64,000 nucleotides of DNA from Marinobacter mangrovi (GCF_016798325.1 NZ_JAERVO010000004.1:310001-374000); one strand, 5' to 3'. Shown: positions 7,482 to 16,922, numbered from the stretch's first letter. Numbers and translations are program-made. The notes: generated from the sequence alone by a model not told the origin.

Positions 7482-10337
7482 TCACGCCTGTTCCCCGACC
7501 AGGTAGCGGTCGATATCCACCTCGTCGATCTGCTGCGGGGCGAGGAAGCGCCGGGCGTAATCCAGATAAACGCCCGAGCGCAGGAACAGGTTGAATACCT
7601 CCGGATCCACATGCCCCTCAAGGGCCATTCGGTGCAGGATATCGAGGGACTGGGTCAGGGTTTTTCCTTCCTTGTAGGGACGGTCGACCGCCGTCAGCGC
7701 CTCGAAAATATCGGCAATGCTCATGGCTTTTTCAGGAATGCTGAGTGCCTCTCCGGTTAGTCGGCGCGGATAGCCGGTGCCGTCCATTTTTTCGTGATGG
7801 GTGCCGGCAAACCGGGGCACCTGGGCGAGACGGTCGGGCAGCGGCAGGGCGTCCAGCATGATGATGGTCTGCACGATGTGCTCGTTGATCTTGAAGCGTT
7901 CCTCCGGTGTCAGGGTGCCGCGTCGGATGGACAGGTTGTAGCGCTCGCCATAGTCGTAGGCCACGTCCGGCAGCACCATATCGAAGCCCCAGCGATTACG
8001 CGGGTCGTCCTGAGTCACTGGAGGCCGGCGTCCCGCTGCCCAGGGCAACTGGTGTTCCGGCTTGTCGTCCAGCAGTTTCTCCTCCACCGGCAGTTCGGGT
8101 TCGGGGCGTCCTTCGAAGCGCAGCGCCTCATCGTGGGATAGCCCCAGGCGGTCACTGAAATGCCGGTTCCAGCGCCGGTCGCCGATGTCGTCGAGCCGGG
8201 CGATGTCGGCGTCGGCCATGAATTCGCCGCCCTGGTTGCACTGGGCGATGAAGGCAAACTCCTCCTGCAGCGCGGCCTGTGTGGCGTCCCGCTGCCGGCG
8301 TGCTTCCGCTTCGTCCGCGCCGGCGATGCGCGCATCGAGATAGCGGATCTCCGCGTCCCGATGCAGCACTTCAAAGCGGGTGCGGATTTCGTGGATGCGG
8401 TTGTAGATGGTTTCCAGCTTGGTGGCCTTGTCCACCACGTACTCGGGGCTGGTGATCTTGCCGCAGTCGTGGAGCCAGGCGCCGATGTGGAATTCGTATC
8501 GCTCCCGTTCGCTCATGCTGAAGTCGGCGAAGGGCGGTTCCTGTGATCGCTCGGCCTGGTCTACCAGCATCTTGGCCAGCTGTGGCACCCGCTCACAGTG
8601 GCCGCTGGTGTAAGGGGATTTGGCGTCGATCGCGTCGGCGATCAGGCGGATGACGCCTTCGATCAGGCTTTGCTGGCTTTCGATCAGCTGGCGGGTCTCG
8701 ATGGCCACAGCGGCGGAGCCGGCGATTTCATGGACGAAGCGGATCAGATGCTCGTCCATGGTTTCAAAGTGCACGTCGTCCAGGTCAATCATCAACACGC
8801 CCACCAGGGCCTGCTCCCGGTTTCGCAGCACCGCATAGACGGCGTGGTCGGTGACCGTGTGGCGCAGAGTGCGGATGATGTCGTGGTCGGTCTGTTCGGG
8901 CTGGATGTTGTCGATGCGCTGGCGTTCGCTCGGGCCCACGGCGGCCGCTATCTCCAGTTCATGGGTCGGCTCCCGGTACAGGAAGATGCGGCCGTGCTTC
9001 TCGTTCAGGATGCTGATCAGCTCGTTCAGGATGCCGTTGAGCAGACTGGACAGGTCGCGCGCCCGGTTCAGCGTCAGCGAAATGGACTGGAAGCTGCGGA
9101 TGGTGCCGGACATGTCGGTCAGGGCCGACCCCAGTTTGTGGGCTTCGCGAATGCGGGAGCCGCTGCTGATCGGCGTATCGAAATGAAACCGCGACAATGC
9201 TTCGACCTCGCCGGCCAGTCGCTTTAACGGGCGACCCAGCTGGCGGCCCAGGAGGGCGCCCAGCACCAGTAATGCCAGAACGATGATGAGGGCGATGAAC
9301 AGCTGATCCCGCACCAGCTGCCAGACATCGGCCATCAACTCGTCGGCCGGGATGGCGATCAGCATGCGCAGCCCGGCGGTGTGGATCGACCGCAGATCCG
9401 CTGAAATTCCGAACCACTCGCTGCCCTGGCTGGTGAACTGGCGGGCCTGCGTGCTGACCGGCAGCGCTTCAACCTGATCCAGGGCGGGCACCGACAGATC
9501 GCTGAGCCGTGCCAGGTCCGGTGCGTCGGCACTGCCGACAACCATGCGATCCTGATCGGGATAGGCCACAACCTGTCCCTTCTGGTCCACGATGGCAATT
9601 TCGGTGTGCGGCGTGAGCTTGAGGTCTTCAAGCTGGTGGCTGAGCGCTGAGACGGTGACATCGATGCCGACCACCGCATCGCCGTTGGACGCCGCCTGTG
9701 CCAGGGTCATGCCGATGGCGTGGGTGGTGTAGAACACGTAAGGCCGGGTCAGGGTCATACCGTCCGAAGCCAGGGCGCGCTGATACCAGCCTCTGGTGCG
9801 GGGATCGTAGTCCTGGTCGGGGTTAGGGCGCTGGTCGAGCAGACGCAGGTGTTCGTTGTAGTAACGAAGATCCGCCTGACGCTGACCGCCGGCGTCCACG
9901 GACACCGTCTGCAGGATGTAACGGGTGGTTTTTGGCGGGTCCACCGGCAGGCTGCCATGATCGTCTGGCACCCGCCGAAGCAGGAAGAAATCGCCGTCCG
10001 GATAGCCGACATAGACGGCATCCACGATCGCGTTGACCCGCAGCACGTCGGCCAGGACCGACAGTCGCCCCAGACGCTCCTCCAGTGTGCGCTCCGCGGT
10101 CAGCGAGCTGTCCCGCAACACCAGCAGGGCCGTCATCGGCGGCGTGGTGATGGCGTGGATCCGGTCGTTGACCGCATGGACCAGCTCTTCGGCGGAATCC
10201 GACGTCGCCGCGAGCTTGGCGGACTCCATTCCCCGGTGCGCCTGGAAGATCAGCGTCGCGGTCAACACCAGCATGCCCAGTGTCACCACGAGTGAGATCA
10301 GCAGCGCCAGGGAAAAACGCCTGGGGGTGCGTGTCAT
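7482..10337 (-). CDS. HD-GYP domain c-di-GMP phosphodiesterase with Cache, HAMP and GAF domains
   Basis: 951 residues. Order: membrane helix (about 11-33), large periplasmic Cache-type sensor (about 40-335), second membrane helix (about 345-365), HAMP (about 366-420), GAF-like domain (about 430-570) and a C-terminal HD-GYP domain. The metal-binding HD pair is in WLHDCGKI near residue 623. The second half has HHEKMDGTGYPRR (847-859), so the GYP signature is intact, and the protein probably hydrolyses c-di-GMP in response to an extracytoplasmic ligand. The distance from HD to HHE is about 224 residues, against roughly 60 in a compact HD-GYP domain, so a large insertion divides the catalytic core. 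It is divergent from the AraC-type regulator. Confidence 0.9.
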   Translation of the reverse strand: MTRTPRRFSLALLISLVVTLGMLVLTATLIFQAHRGMESAKLAATSDSAEELVHAVNDRIHAITTPPMTALLVLRDSSLTAERTLEERLGRLSVLADVLRVNAIVDAVYVGYPDGDFFLLRRVPDDHGSLPVDPPKTTRYILQTVSVDAGGQRQADLRYYNEHLRLLDQRPNPDQDYDPRTRGWYQRALASDGMTLTRPYVFYTTHAIGMTLAQAASNGDAVVGIDVTVSALSHQLEDLKLTPHTEIAIVDQKGQVVAYPDQDRMVVGSADAPDLARLSDLSVPALDQVEALPVSTQARQFTSQGSEWFGISADLRSIHTAGLRMLIAIPADELMADVWQLVRDQLFIALIIVLALLVLGALLGRQLGRPLKRLAGEVEALSRFHFDTPISSGSRIREAHKLGSALTDMSGTIRSFQSISLTLNRARDLSSLLNGILNELISILNEKHGRIFLYREPTHELEIAAAVGPSERQRIDNIQPEQTDHDIIRTLRHTVTDHAVYAVLRNREQALVGVLMIDLDDVHFETMDEHLIRFVHEIAGSAAVAIETRQLIESQQSLIEGVIRLIADAIDAKSPYTSGHCERVPQLAKMLVDQAERSQEPPFADFSMSERERYEFHIGAWLHDCGKITSPEYVVDKATKLETIYNRIHEIRTRFEVLHRDAEIRYLDARIAGADEAEARRQRDATQAALQEEFAFIAQCNQGGEFMADADIARLDDIGDRRWNRHFSDRLGLSHDEALRFEGRPEPELPVEEKLLDDKPEHQLPWAAGRRPPVTQDDPRNRWGFDMVLPDVAYDYGERYNLSIRRGTLTPEERFKINEHIVQTIIMLDALPLPDRLAQVPRFAGTHHEKMDGTGYPRRLTGEALSIPEKAMSIADIFEALTAVDRPYKEGKTLTQSLDILHRMALEGHVDPEVFNLFLRSGVYLDYARRFLAPQQIDEVDIDRYLVGEQA

Positions 10338-10502
10338 CTGTCAGATCCTTCTGAAACCAGCTATGGAAGTGGGGCTCTCTGCTTAAGGGTAGCCGGTGGG
10401 AGTGACATTGCGAGGCGACACCGTTTCAAATCGGGATTAAGATAAGGCCTGAATTGCTGTTCATAACTTCACGCTGACAACAACGATACAAAGGCGATTT
10501 CC

Positions 10503-11552
10503 GTGCATCTGCTGACCGGCTTCGGCCTTGGCTGCCTTTCTCTGCTGTGTGTGATCCTCGTGCGCGACTTCCGGCATTCCCGGATGGGGCGCGTGTTCCT
10601 GATGATCGTGCTGACCTCGTTTGCCTTCCTGATCGACCCGCTGATGCCGCGCGGCTGGCACTGGCTCACATCCGACCTGCAGACGGCGTTGCCGGGCCTG
10701 TTCTGGCTGCTCTGCGAAATAACGTTTGCCCGGCGCCCGCGACTGCTCAGCCCCTGGGCCGCGATGGCGCTGTATACGTTTCTGGCACCGGCCATTGCCC
10801 GGCCGTTCGTGACACCGGACGCGCCGATGGGGCCGGCGGTATTCTTTGGCTGGACGCTGGGGCGCTATCTGGAATACGTCATCGTGTTGCGGGGGTTCTG
10901 GCATGTCGTCTCCCACTGGCGCGACGATCTGGTGGAAGCCCGCCGACGGGCACGGCTGTTGGTCCTGCTGGTGGTGGGCGGTGCCGTGGGTTGGGCCGCG
11001 GTATCCATGAATACCGGGCTTTCCAGCGAGCTGACGCCGGGACTGGTCACCGGTGTGGCAGCGTTTCTGACCGCCGTCTGTCTGATCCACGGACGCCAGG
11101 GTGTACTGGAAGTGGCCAGCGGAGAGACCGAGCCAACACCGCCTGCGTCGGTTGAGGCGGTACCGGGTAAGCCGGAGGATCCGGAGCAGGATGCCGACGC
11201 CATCGCCCTGGCCCAAACCATGGCCGCTGGCTATTACCGCACCGAGCGGCTGACGTTGGCGATGCTGTCGGCCGAGGCGGGTATTCCCGAGTACCGGCTG
11301 CGGCGGGTGATCAATCGCACGCTCGGCTACCGCAATTTCAACGATTATATCAATCAGCTGCGGATTGCCGAGGCCGCCAGCCGCTTGCGGCGCGAACCGG
11401 ACACCCCGGTGCTCAATATTTCCCTCGATGTGGGTTACCGGACGCTGAGCTCCTTCAATCGGGCATTCCGGGAAATCCAGGGCGTGACCCCGACCGCCTA
11501 TCGCCAGGGTGAGGCCGGCGAAGGTCTCAAGAGTACGCTCGATCCCGCCTGA
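10503..11552 (+). CDS. Membrane-anchored AraC family transcriptional regulator
   Basis: 349 residues starting with GTG at 10503. The first 205 residues contain about six hydrophobic segments (for example GFGLGCLSLLCVILV and LLVLLVVGGAVGWAAV). An acidic Pro/Glu linker (about 205-230) leads to a C-terminal AraC/XylS double helix-turn-helix (about 240-340): LTLAMLSAEAGIPEYRLRRV, then the second motif ISLDVGYRTLSSFNRAFREI and the typical GVTPTAYR end. The membrane module probably senses an envelope signal. Its position directly upstream of the beta-helix/cytochrome operon in the same direction suggests it controls that operon; this is inference. Confidence 0.88.
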   Translation: MHLLTGFGLGCLSLLCVILVRDFRHSRMGRVFLMIVLTSFAFLIDPLMPRGWHWLTSDLQTALPGLFWLLCEITFARRPRLLSPWAAMALYTFLAPAIARPFVTPDAPMGPAVFFGWTLGRYLEYVIVLRGFWHVVSHWRDDLVEARRRARLLVLLVVGGAVGWAAVSMNTGLSSELTPGLVTGVAAFLTAVCLIHGRQGVLEVASGETEPTPPASVEAVPGKPEDPEQDADAIALAQTMAAGYYRTERLTLAMLSAEAGIPEYRLRRVINRTLGYRNFNDYINQLRIAEAASRLRREPDTPVLNISLDVGYRTLSSFNRAFREIQGVTPTAYRQGEAGEGLKSTLDPA

Positions 11553-11568
11553 GTCATTCCTTCAATTC

Positions 11569-11647
11569 CAGGAATTGCACATCGATTTGTGACCCGCGCC
11601 AGGGCTGCTGTCGCCCTTGGCACGCAAGGGATTTCAGGAATTGCACA
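11569..11647 (+). promoter_or_regulatory. Two 13-bp direct repeats upstream of the beta-helix gene
   Basis: CAGGAATTGCACA occurs at 11569-11581 and again exactly at 11635-11647, 66 bases apart (about six helical turns). They lie between the AraC-type regulator and the beta-helix gene. AraC regulators commonly bind direct repeats, so these are candidate operators. The function is inferred from position only. Confidence 0.4.
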
Positions 11648-11820
11648 GTCGCGCTCGCGATCTGCACGCCGCTTCTGCTCGCCCACTGTCCAGCCGCTTC
11701 CTTATGGTGATGACGTCCCGGCACTTCCAGTGACGCAGTGACGGGATGGCGCGAACCGCCCGCCCAATAAAACGTGATAGGGGCCGGTTCCACGACGATA
11801 ACAATAAGGAGTGGATAACA

Positions 11821-13320
11821 ATGACAGGACAACACTGGCTGAAGTCAGGGCTGGCTGCCGGCGCGTTGATGGCGACCATGGCGCTGACCGGCTGCGGAGG
11901 TGGTGGTGACGGTTCGGATGAGGGCTCCGACCAGGCGGCGGGTCCGCAGTTCCCCGCCGGCGCGAAGATGCTGGCGGCCGATAACCTGACCCAGGATGCG
12001 AAAGAGGCCTTTATCAACGCCCAATCCGGCGACGTGATCGTGTTTCCGGAAGGCCGCTTCAAGATTTCCGACAAACTGACCTTTGATGCGGATTCCGACG
12101 GCGACGGTGAGTCGGTCAAGAACATCACCATCATGGGTTACGGCAAGGGCAAGACCATCCTGGATTTCTCCGAGGCCACCGGCGGTGACGGGATCCTGGT
12201 CGAGAACGGCGTCGATATCATCATCAAGGACATCGGTGTTTACGAGGCGGCCAACAACGCGATCAAACTGAAAGATACCAACGGGATCCACATCCAATCG
12301 GTCGCCACCGTCTGGGAAGGCGTGCTGGACAAGGACAACGGCGCCTACGGCCTGTATCCGGTGGAGTGTGAGAACATCCTGATCGAAGATTCCTACGTGC
12401 GCGGCTCGGCGGATGCCGGGGTCTACGTCGGCCAGTCGAAAAACATCGTGGTGCGGCGCAACACGGCCGAGGAAAACGTCGCCGGCATCGAGATCGAAAA
12501 CTCCATGCACGCCGACGTCTATGACAACGTCGCTACCGGCAACACTGGCGGGATTCTGGTGTTCGACCTGCCGATCGGCAACGGCCACTATGGCTCCACC
12601 GTGCGGGTCTTCGACAACGACATCAGCAACAACAACCAGGAGAACTTCGCCAACGCCAGCTCCAACCCGGCGGGCGTGCACATCGTTCCACCGGGCACCG
12701 GCGTCATTGTGCTGTCCACCAACGATGTCGAGATTTACAACAACGACATCAGTGACCACAAGACCACATCCGTGGCAATCAGCTCGTTTTATCTCGCAGA
12801 CGAGAACCTGGATTACAGCAATCCGACCTACAAGCCGGTCATCGACGACGGCTGGAATCCGGTTCCCCGCAATATCCACATTCACGATAACGCCATCAGT
12901 GACTCTGGTGCAGCACCTGAGGGCTCGCTGATTGCCGACATCATTACCGGGTACGTCACCAATTACGGCGCCTTCCCGGCTGTGCTCTACGACGGTCTTG
13001 GTGAGCTGCTGGCGAACACCGGCACGGTTGAAGCGACTGCTGGGGCTCCGTTTTCTGCTGAAGACATGATCTGTGCAGAGAACAACAGTGATGTCAGCTT
13101 TGGCCAGGTGTACGGCACAAGTGCCACCGATCCAGACAACTTTGACGGATCAATGATGCCTAAGGCCAGGCTCCTGTTCGAAGCCAGCCAAAGCACACTC
13201 CTCAACTGCGCAACGCCCCTCAACCGTCTGACGGCAGCCACCGCCACGATCAACGGCAAAGCGTACGGCTGTGATTCGGGCGAGTCCGGTGACGCCAGCG
13301 CGGCGTCCTGCGCGCTCTGA
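11821..13320 (+). CDS. Parallel beta-helix repeat lipoprotein (TIGR03805-like)
   Basis: 499 residues. The lipoprotein signal peptide has lipobox LTGC, then a Gly/Asp-rich tether. The body shows repeated right-handed beta-helix turns of the NIVVRRNTAEENVAGIEIEN type from about residue 60 to 400. This matches a family (TIGR03805 as I recall) described as always paired with an uncharacterised cytochrome family (TIGR03806). The function of the pair is unknown. ATG 11821 has AAGGAG at 11806-11811; a longer frame from 11746 would put 25 residues before the lipoprotein signal. The protein is expected on the outer membrane or in the periplasm. A hairpin separates it from the first cytochrome gene. 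Confidence 0.82.
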   Translation: MTGQHWLKSGLAAGALMATMALTGCGGGGDGSDEGSDQAAGPQFPAGAKMLAADNLTQDAKEAFINAQSGDVIVFPEGRFKISDKLTFDADSDGDGESVKNITIMGYGKGKTILDFSEATGGDGILVENGVDIIIKDIGVYEAANNAIKLKDTNGIHIQSVATVWEGVLDKDNGAYGLYPVECENILIEDSYVRGSADAGVYVGQSKNIVVRRNTAEENVAGIEIENSMHADVYDNVATGNTGGILVFDLPIGNGHYGSTVRVFDNDISNNNQENFANASSNPAGVHIVPPGTGVIVLSTNDVEIYNNDISDHKTTSVAISSFYLADENLDYSNPTYKPVIDDGWNPVPRNIHIHDNAISDSGAAPEGSLIADIITGYVTNYGAFPAVLYDGLGELLANTGTVEATAGAPFSAEDMICAENNSDVSFGQVYGTSATDPDNFDGSMMPKARLLFEASQSTLLNCATPLNRLTAATATINGKAYGCDSGESGDASAASCAL

Positions 13321-13336
13321 TCGTTCGGTAAGACAA

Positions 13337-13363
13337 GGCCCGGTCCCACGGCGGGACCGGGCC
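13337..13363 (+). other. Perfect 11-bp hairpin between beta-helix and cytochrome genes
   Basis: GGCCCGGTCCC (13337-13347) pairs perfectly with GGGACCGGGCC (13353-13363) around a 5-base loop. No T-run follows, and the next gene's GAGGAG ribosome-binding site begins two bases later. It looks more like an RNA-processing, stability or partial-termination element than a full intrinsic terminator. Confidence 0.55.
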
Positions 13364-13379
13364 CGAGGAGTATGACGGA

Positions 13380-14603
13380 ATGAAGCGTTTTCAATTCGAT
13401 CTGAAACTATTGGGGCTGGCGCTGTGTGTCTCCGGGATTGCGGCCTGTGGCGGCGGAGGAGGCGGAGACCGTTCCGATGAGGGTCGTCAGGCCAGCACCA
13501 GCAAAGAGTCCGGAGTGTGTGGCGACACCTCCGGCGCCATTAACCAGGCGGCCCTCGAGGACGCCGACTGCAAATACCTGAGCAGCTATCGCCTGTTTGC
13601 GGATGCGTCCAACCCCACCGAAAACCCGAACGGACGCGGCGTGATCTACGACCTGACCACGCCACTGTTCTCGGACTACGCCAGCAAATACCGGTTTGTC
13701 TTCGTGCCGGACGCCGAGGCGGCGGCCTACAACGAGCACGAAGTGTTCGACTTTCCGGTCGGGACGGTGCTGGTCAAGACGTTCTCGATGCCGGCGGATA
13801 CCGCCTTCCGGGGCTTCGACGCCAACGCACAGGACGAGCGCCTGATCGAGACCCGACTGCTGATCCATCGGGAGAAAGGCTGGGTGGGCCTGCCTTACGT
13901 CTGGAACGACGATTTCTCGGATGCCGAGTTACAGATCGCCGGTGGTGTGGTTCCCGTGACCACCGTCCACAACGGCGTCCAGCTGGACATCGACTACCGC
14001 GTCCCGGACAAGAACCAGTGCAAACAATGCCATCAGTACAAGGCTTCGGGCAGCGACGTGAGTGCCATCTCGCCCATCGGACCCAAAGCCCGGCTGCTGA
14101 ACCGGTCGCTGGATTATGCGTCCGGGTCCGAGAACGAATTGTCGCACTGGATTTCGAAGGGCATCCTGACCGGGGTTCCCTCGGATCTGAACACAATCCA
14201 GACGGTCCCGTCCTACCACGACAGTGACGCCTCATTGCTGGCGGGCAAGTCCGATGAGGAGCTGATGCAGCTGGCCAAGGGGTACCTGGATATCAACTGC
14301 TCCCACTGTCACCGCCCGGAAGGCAGCGCCAGCAATACGGGGTTGCACATGGAATTTTGGCGGGACTTCGACACCAACCTGACCAAACACGGCGTCTGCA
14401 AGAAGCCGATTGCCTTTGGCGGCGGCGCGCTGGCCTACGATGTGGTGCCCGGAGATGCTGAAAACTCCATCCTCCACTACCGCATGTCGTCCACCGAGCC
14501 CGGCGAGCTGATGCCCGAGCTGGGTCGCACCGTGGTGCATGAGGAAGGCCTGGAGCTGATCGGGAAGTGGATCAACAGCATGACGCCCGATAGCTGCGAC
14601 TGA
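13380..14603 (+). CDS. SO2930 family diheme c-type cytochrome lipoprotein, copy 1
   Basis: 407 residues. A lipoprotein signal ends at IAAC, followed by a glycine run. Two heme c sites are present: CKQCH near residue 219 and CSHCH near residue 310, hence a diheme cytochrome exported to the periplasmic face. The family (SO2930/TIGR03806) accompanies the beta-helix family seen upstream; no substrate is known. The start ATG at 13380 follows GAGGAG at 13365-13370. The gene is followed after 11 bases by a second, very similar copy at 14615, which indicates local duplication. Confidence 0.88.
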   Translation: MKRFQFDLKLLGLALCVSGIAACGGGGGGDRSDEGRQASTSKESGVCGDTSGAINQAALEDADCKYLSSYRLFADASNPTENPNGRGVIYDLTTPLFSDYASKYRFVFVPDAEAAAYNEHEVFDFPVGTVLVKTFSMPADTAFRGFDANAQDERLIETRLLIHREKGWVGLPYVWNDDFSDAELQIAGGVVPVTTVHNGVQLDIDYRVPDKNQCKQCHQYKASGSDVSAISPIGPKARLLNRSLDYASGSENELSHWISKGILTGVPSDLNTIQTVPSYHDSDASLLAGKSDEELMQLAKGYLDINCSHCHRPEGSASNTGLHMEFWRDFDTNLTKHGVCKKPIAFGGGALAYDVVPGDAENSILHYRMSSTEPGELMPELGRTVVHEEGLELIGKWINSMTPDSCD

Positions 14604-14614
14604 GGGCGCGTTGT

Positions 14615-15841
14615 ATGAGACGGTCCTCGTCTGCTCTCAAAGCGCTGGGGCTCGCGCTGTGCCTCATGGGGCTCTCGGCCTGTGGTGGAGGGGGCAGCGC
14701 CGCTTCGGAGGATAACAGCCAGCCCTCACACGGACCGGAATCCGGCGACTGTGGCCAGGAAAGCGGCGCCATCAATCAGGTCGCGCTGGAAACGGCGAAT
14801 TGCCGACACCTGAGCAGTTATCGACTGTTTGCGGATGCCGCCAATCCCACGGCCAACCCGAATGGCCGTGGGATTGCCTACGACCTGACGACGCCCCTTT
14901 TCTCCGACTACGCCAGCAAGTACCGGTTCGTGTTCGTACCGGAAGGTCGGGCCGCCGCCTATACCGAGCATGAGGCGTTTGATTTCCCGGTCGGCACGGT
15001 TCTGGTCAAGACCTTCTCCATGCCGGCCGACACCGCTTTCCGCGGCTTCGACGCCAGCGGGCTGGACGAGCGCCTGATCGAAACCCGCCTGCTGATTCAT
15101 CGGGAGAAAGGCTGGGTGGGTCTGCCCTATATCTGGAATGACGACTTCTCGGAGGCTGAACTGCAGATTGCTGGCGGCGTGGTTCCGGTCACGACGGTCC
15201 ATAATGGTGTGCAGCTGGATATCGATTACCGGGTCCCCGACAAAAACCAGTGCAAGCAATGCCATCAATACAATGCCGTTAACGGGGAAGGCAGTACGAT
15301 CAGCCCCATCGGGCCCAAAGCAAGGCTGCTGAACCGGGCGCTGGATTATGCCTCTGGCCCGGACAATGAGCTCGACTACTGGGTAAAGCAGGGCATTTTG
15401 ACCGGCGTTCCCGTCGATCTCTCTTCCATCCAGACGGTGCCGGCTTATCACGACAGCGATGCCTCGCTGCTGGCCGGCAAGTCCGATGCAGAGCTGACCC
15501 AGCTGGCGACGGGCTATCTGGATATCAACTGCTCTCACTGCCACCGACCGCAAGGCAGTGCCAGCAACACCGGGCTGTATATGGAGTTCTGGCGCGACAT
15601 CCACGACGAGCCGACCCAGCGGGGCCTTTGCAAACAACCGACCACCTACGCGTTGAGCGGCCTTCCCTATGACATTGTCCCGGGTGACATTGAGAATTCG
15701 ATACTGCACTACCGAATGGCCTCGACGCAGCCCGGCGATTTGATGCCCGAGCTGGGGCGGACCGTGGTGCATGAGGAAGGCCTGGCGCTGGTTTCGGTGT
15801 GGATCAAACGTCTGGATACGCCGATCTGTCCGTCGCCGTGA
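14615..15841 (+). CDS. SO2930 family diheme c-type cytochrome lipoprotein, copy 2
   Basis: 408 residues. A lipoprotein signal ends in LSAC; heme sites are again CKQCH and CSHCH. By eye it is roughly four-fifths identical to copy 1 over most of its length, with long identical stretches such as LTTPLFSDYASKYRFVFVP. Differences concentrate in the N-terminal tether and a segment after the second heme (HDEPTQRGLCKQPTTYALSG versus DTNLTKHGVCKKPIAFGGGA). Both copies retain all heme ligands visible, so both may be functional. It is probably co-transcribed with the beta-helix gene and copy 1. Confidence 0.88.
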   Translation: MRRSSSALKALGLALCLMGLSACGGGGSAASEDNSQPSHGPESGDCGQESGAINQVALETANCRHLSSYRLFADAANPTANPNGRGIAYDLTTPLFSDYASKYRFVFVPEGRAAAYTEHEAFDFPVGTVLVKTFSMPADTAFRGFDASGLDERLIETRLLIHREKGWVGLPYIWNDDFSEAELQIAGGVVPVTTVHNGVQLDIDYRVPDKNQCKQCHQYNAVNGEGSTISPIGPKARLLNRALDYASGPDNELDYWVKQGILTGVPVDLSSIQTVPAYHDSDASLLAGKSDAELTQLATGYLDINCSHCHRPQGSASNTGLYMEFWRDIHDEPTQRGLCKQPTTYALSGLPYDIVPGDIENSILHYRMASTQPGDLMPELGRTVVHEEGLALVSVWIKRLDTPICPSP

Positions 15842-15875
15842 TAGGACAGCGCGTGCCAGGATCGCTTCGTTCGGG

Positions 15876-16763
15876 TTACTGGATGTCGCCCGTTTCGGTT
15901 GGGTTGACCGGTGCGGGTGTCGACGCCCTGGCAAAGTCGCATTCGGCTGGGTCCGGGCCGTCGCCGTAAAGCGTGACCGGGTAGGGCAGGTCCTTGGCGG
16001 CATCCGCCATGATCGCGTCCACCCGGCCCCGGGCGTTCAGACGTTGCAGCCCCAGGTTGAATTGCTTCATCCGTGCCTCGTTGCCCGGGATCTGTCGTGA
16101 CAGCAACAGACGAAGCTGGGTGGCGTAAACAACGTGGGGATGCACCGCCAGTTGCTCGATGTCCTCCTTGCTGAACGTCTCAACCAGCAGCCGGCGACCG
16201 ACGGCCACATCAATGGGGAACAGGTCGATGCGACCGGCCAGCAGTTTACGGAAGTTGATGACGTCGGACCGGGCCACGTCCGCTTCCAGGATACCGTCGG
16301 CGATCGCCTGGTTGATGGTACTGCCGTAATAATAGTCCCGGGACAGGCCGATGCGCAGACCTCGCAGATCGTCGAGGGTCGTCCAGTCGATCGGCTTGTC
16401 ACGGCGGTGAAAGAAGGCCAGCCTGACCGGGATGATGGGATCGCTGAAGTAAAAGTAGGGGGCCCGTTCGGGCGTGCAGGCCCAGGCGGCAGATCCATCC
16501 CAGAGCCCTTTTTGGGCCAGCCTGTAGGAACGCGCCCAGGGGAAGAATCCCCAGCGAACGGTCACGTTTTCCTCGGCGAACGCTTCATCGATGATTTGCC
16601 CGATAATGCCACGTGACGGCGTCTCTTCAAGATAAGGCGCCCACGTGCCGCTGGTCAGCTTTATGGTCGATGGGCTGGCAGCACCGCAGGTGGCCAGCGA
16701 CATCAATGCCCATACCAGGGCAGTTTTCCGTAACAGAATACGGAATGGCAGCATCAACGACAT
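15876..16763 (-). CDS. Orphan periplasmic solute-binding protein, paralogue of 6194-7087
   Basis: 295 residues with a signal peptide (hydrophobic segment ALVWALMSLATC; the Cys could be a lipobox or an ordinary signal). It shares WGFFPWARSYRLAQKG and NFRKLLAGRIDLFPIDV with the protein at 6194-7087, so the two are paralogues. It belongs to the SBP_bac_3-type fold. No transporter genes adjoin it: the guanidine-type operon upstream on the same strand already has its own binding protein of a different family. It is convergent with the cytochrome operon. It could be linked functionally to the cytochrome module by proximity only. Confidence 0.8.
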   Translation of the reverse strand: MSLMLPFRILLRKTALVWALMSLATCGAASPSTIKLTSGTWAPYLEETPSRGIIGQIIDEAFAEENVTVRWGFFPWARSYRLAQKGLWDGSAAWACTPERAPYFYFSDPIIPVRLAFFHRRDKPIDWTTLDDLRGLRIGLSRDYYYGSTINQAIADGILEADVARSDVINFRKLLAGRIDLFPIDVAVGRRLLVETFSKEDIEQLAVHPHVVYATQLRLLLSRQIPGNEARMKQFNLGLQRLNARGRVDAIMADAAKDLPYPVTLYGDGPDPAECDFARASTPAPVNPTETGDIQ

Positions 16764-16922
16764 AGGGTCGAACGTTTCAGTCGAACGTCCTTGTGTGAGT
16801 AGGGAAATCCCTGTCGTCTAAGCTATCAGGCGCCATTGAGTATGGCACCCTGTTTTGAACAAATAATTGCATTGTTTAACGATTTGCAGGACGAATTGAA
16901 AAACCGTCTCGAAGCGATCCCC

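Noticed and set aside
11845-12885. Long minus-strand open frame opposite the beta-helix gene
   Set aside because: It is the complement of a repetitive GC-rich gene, has a monotonous Val/Asp/Gly composition and no ribosome-binding site.
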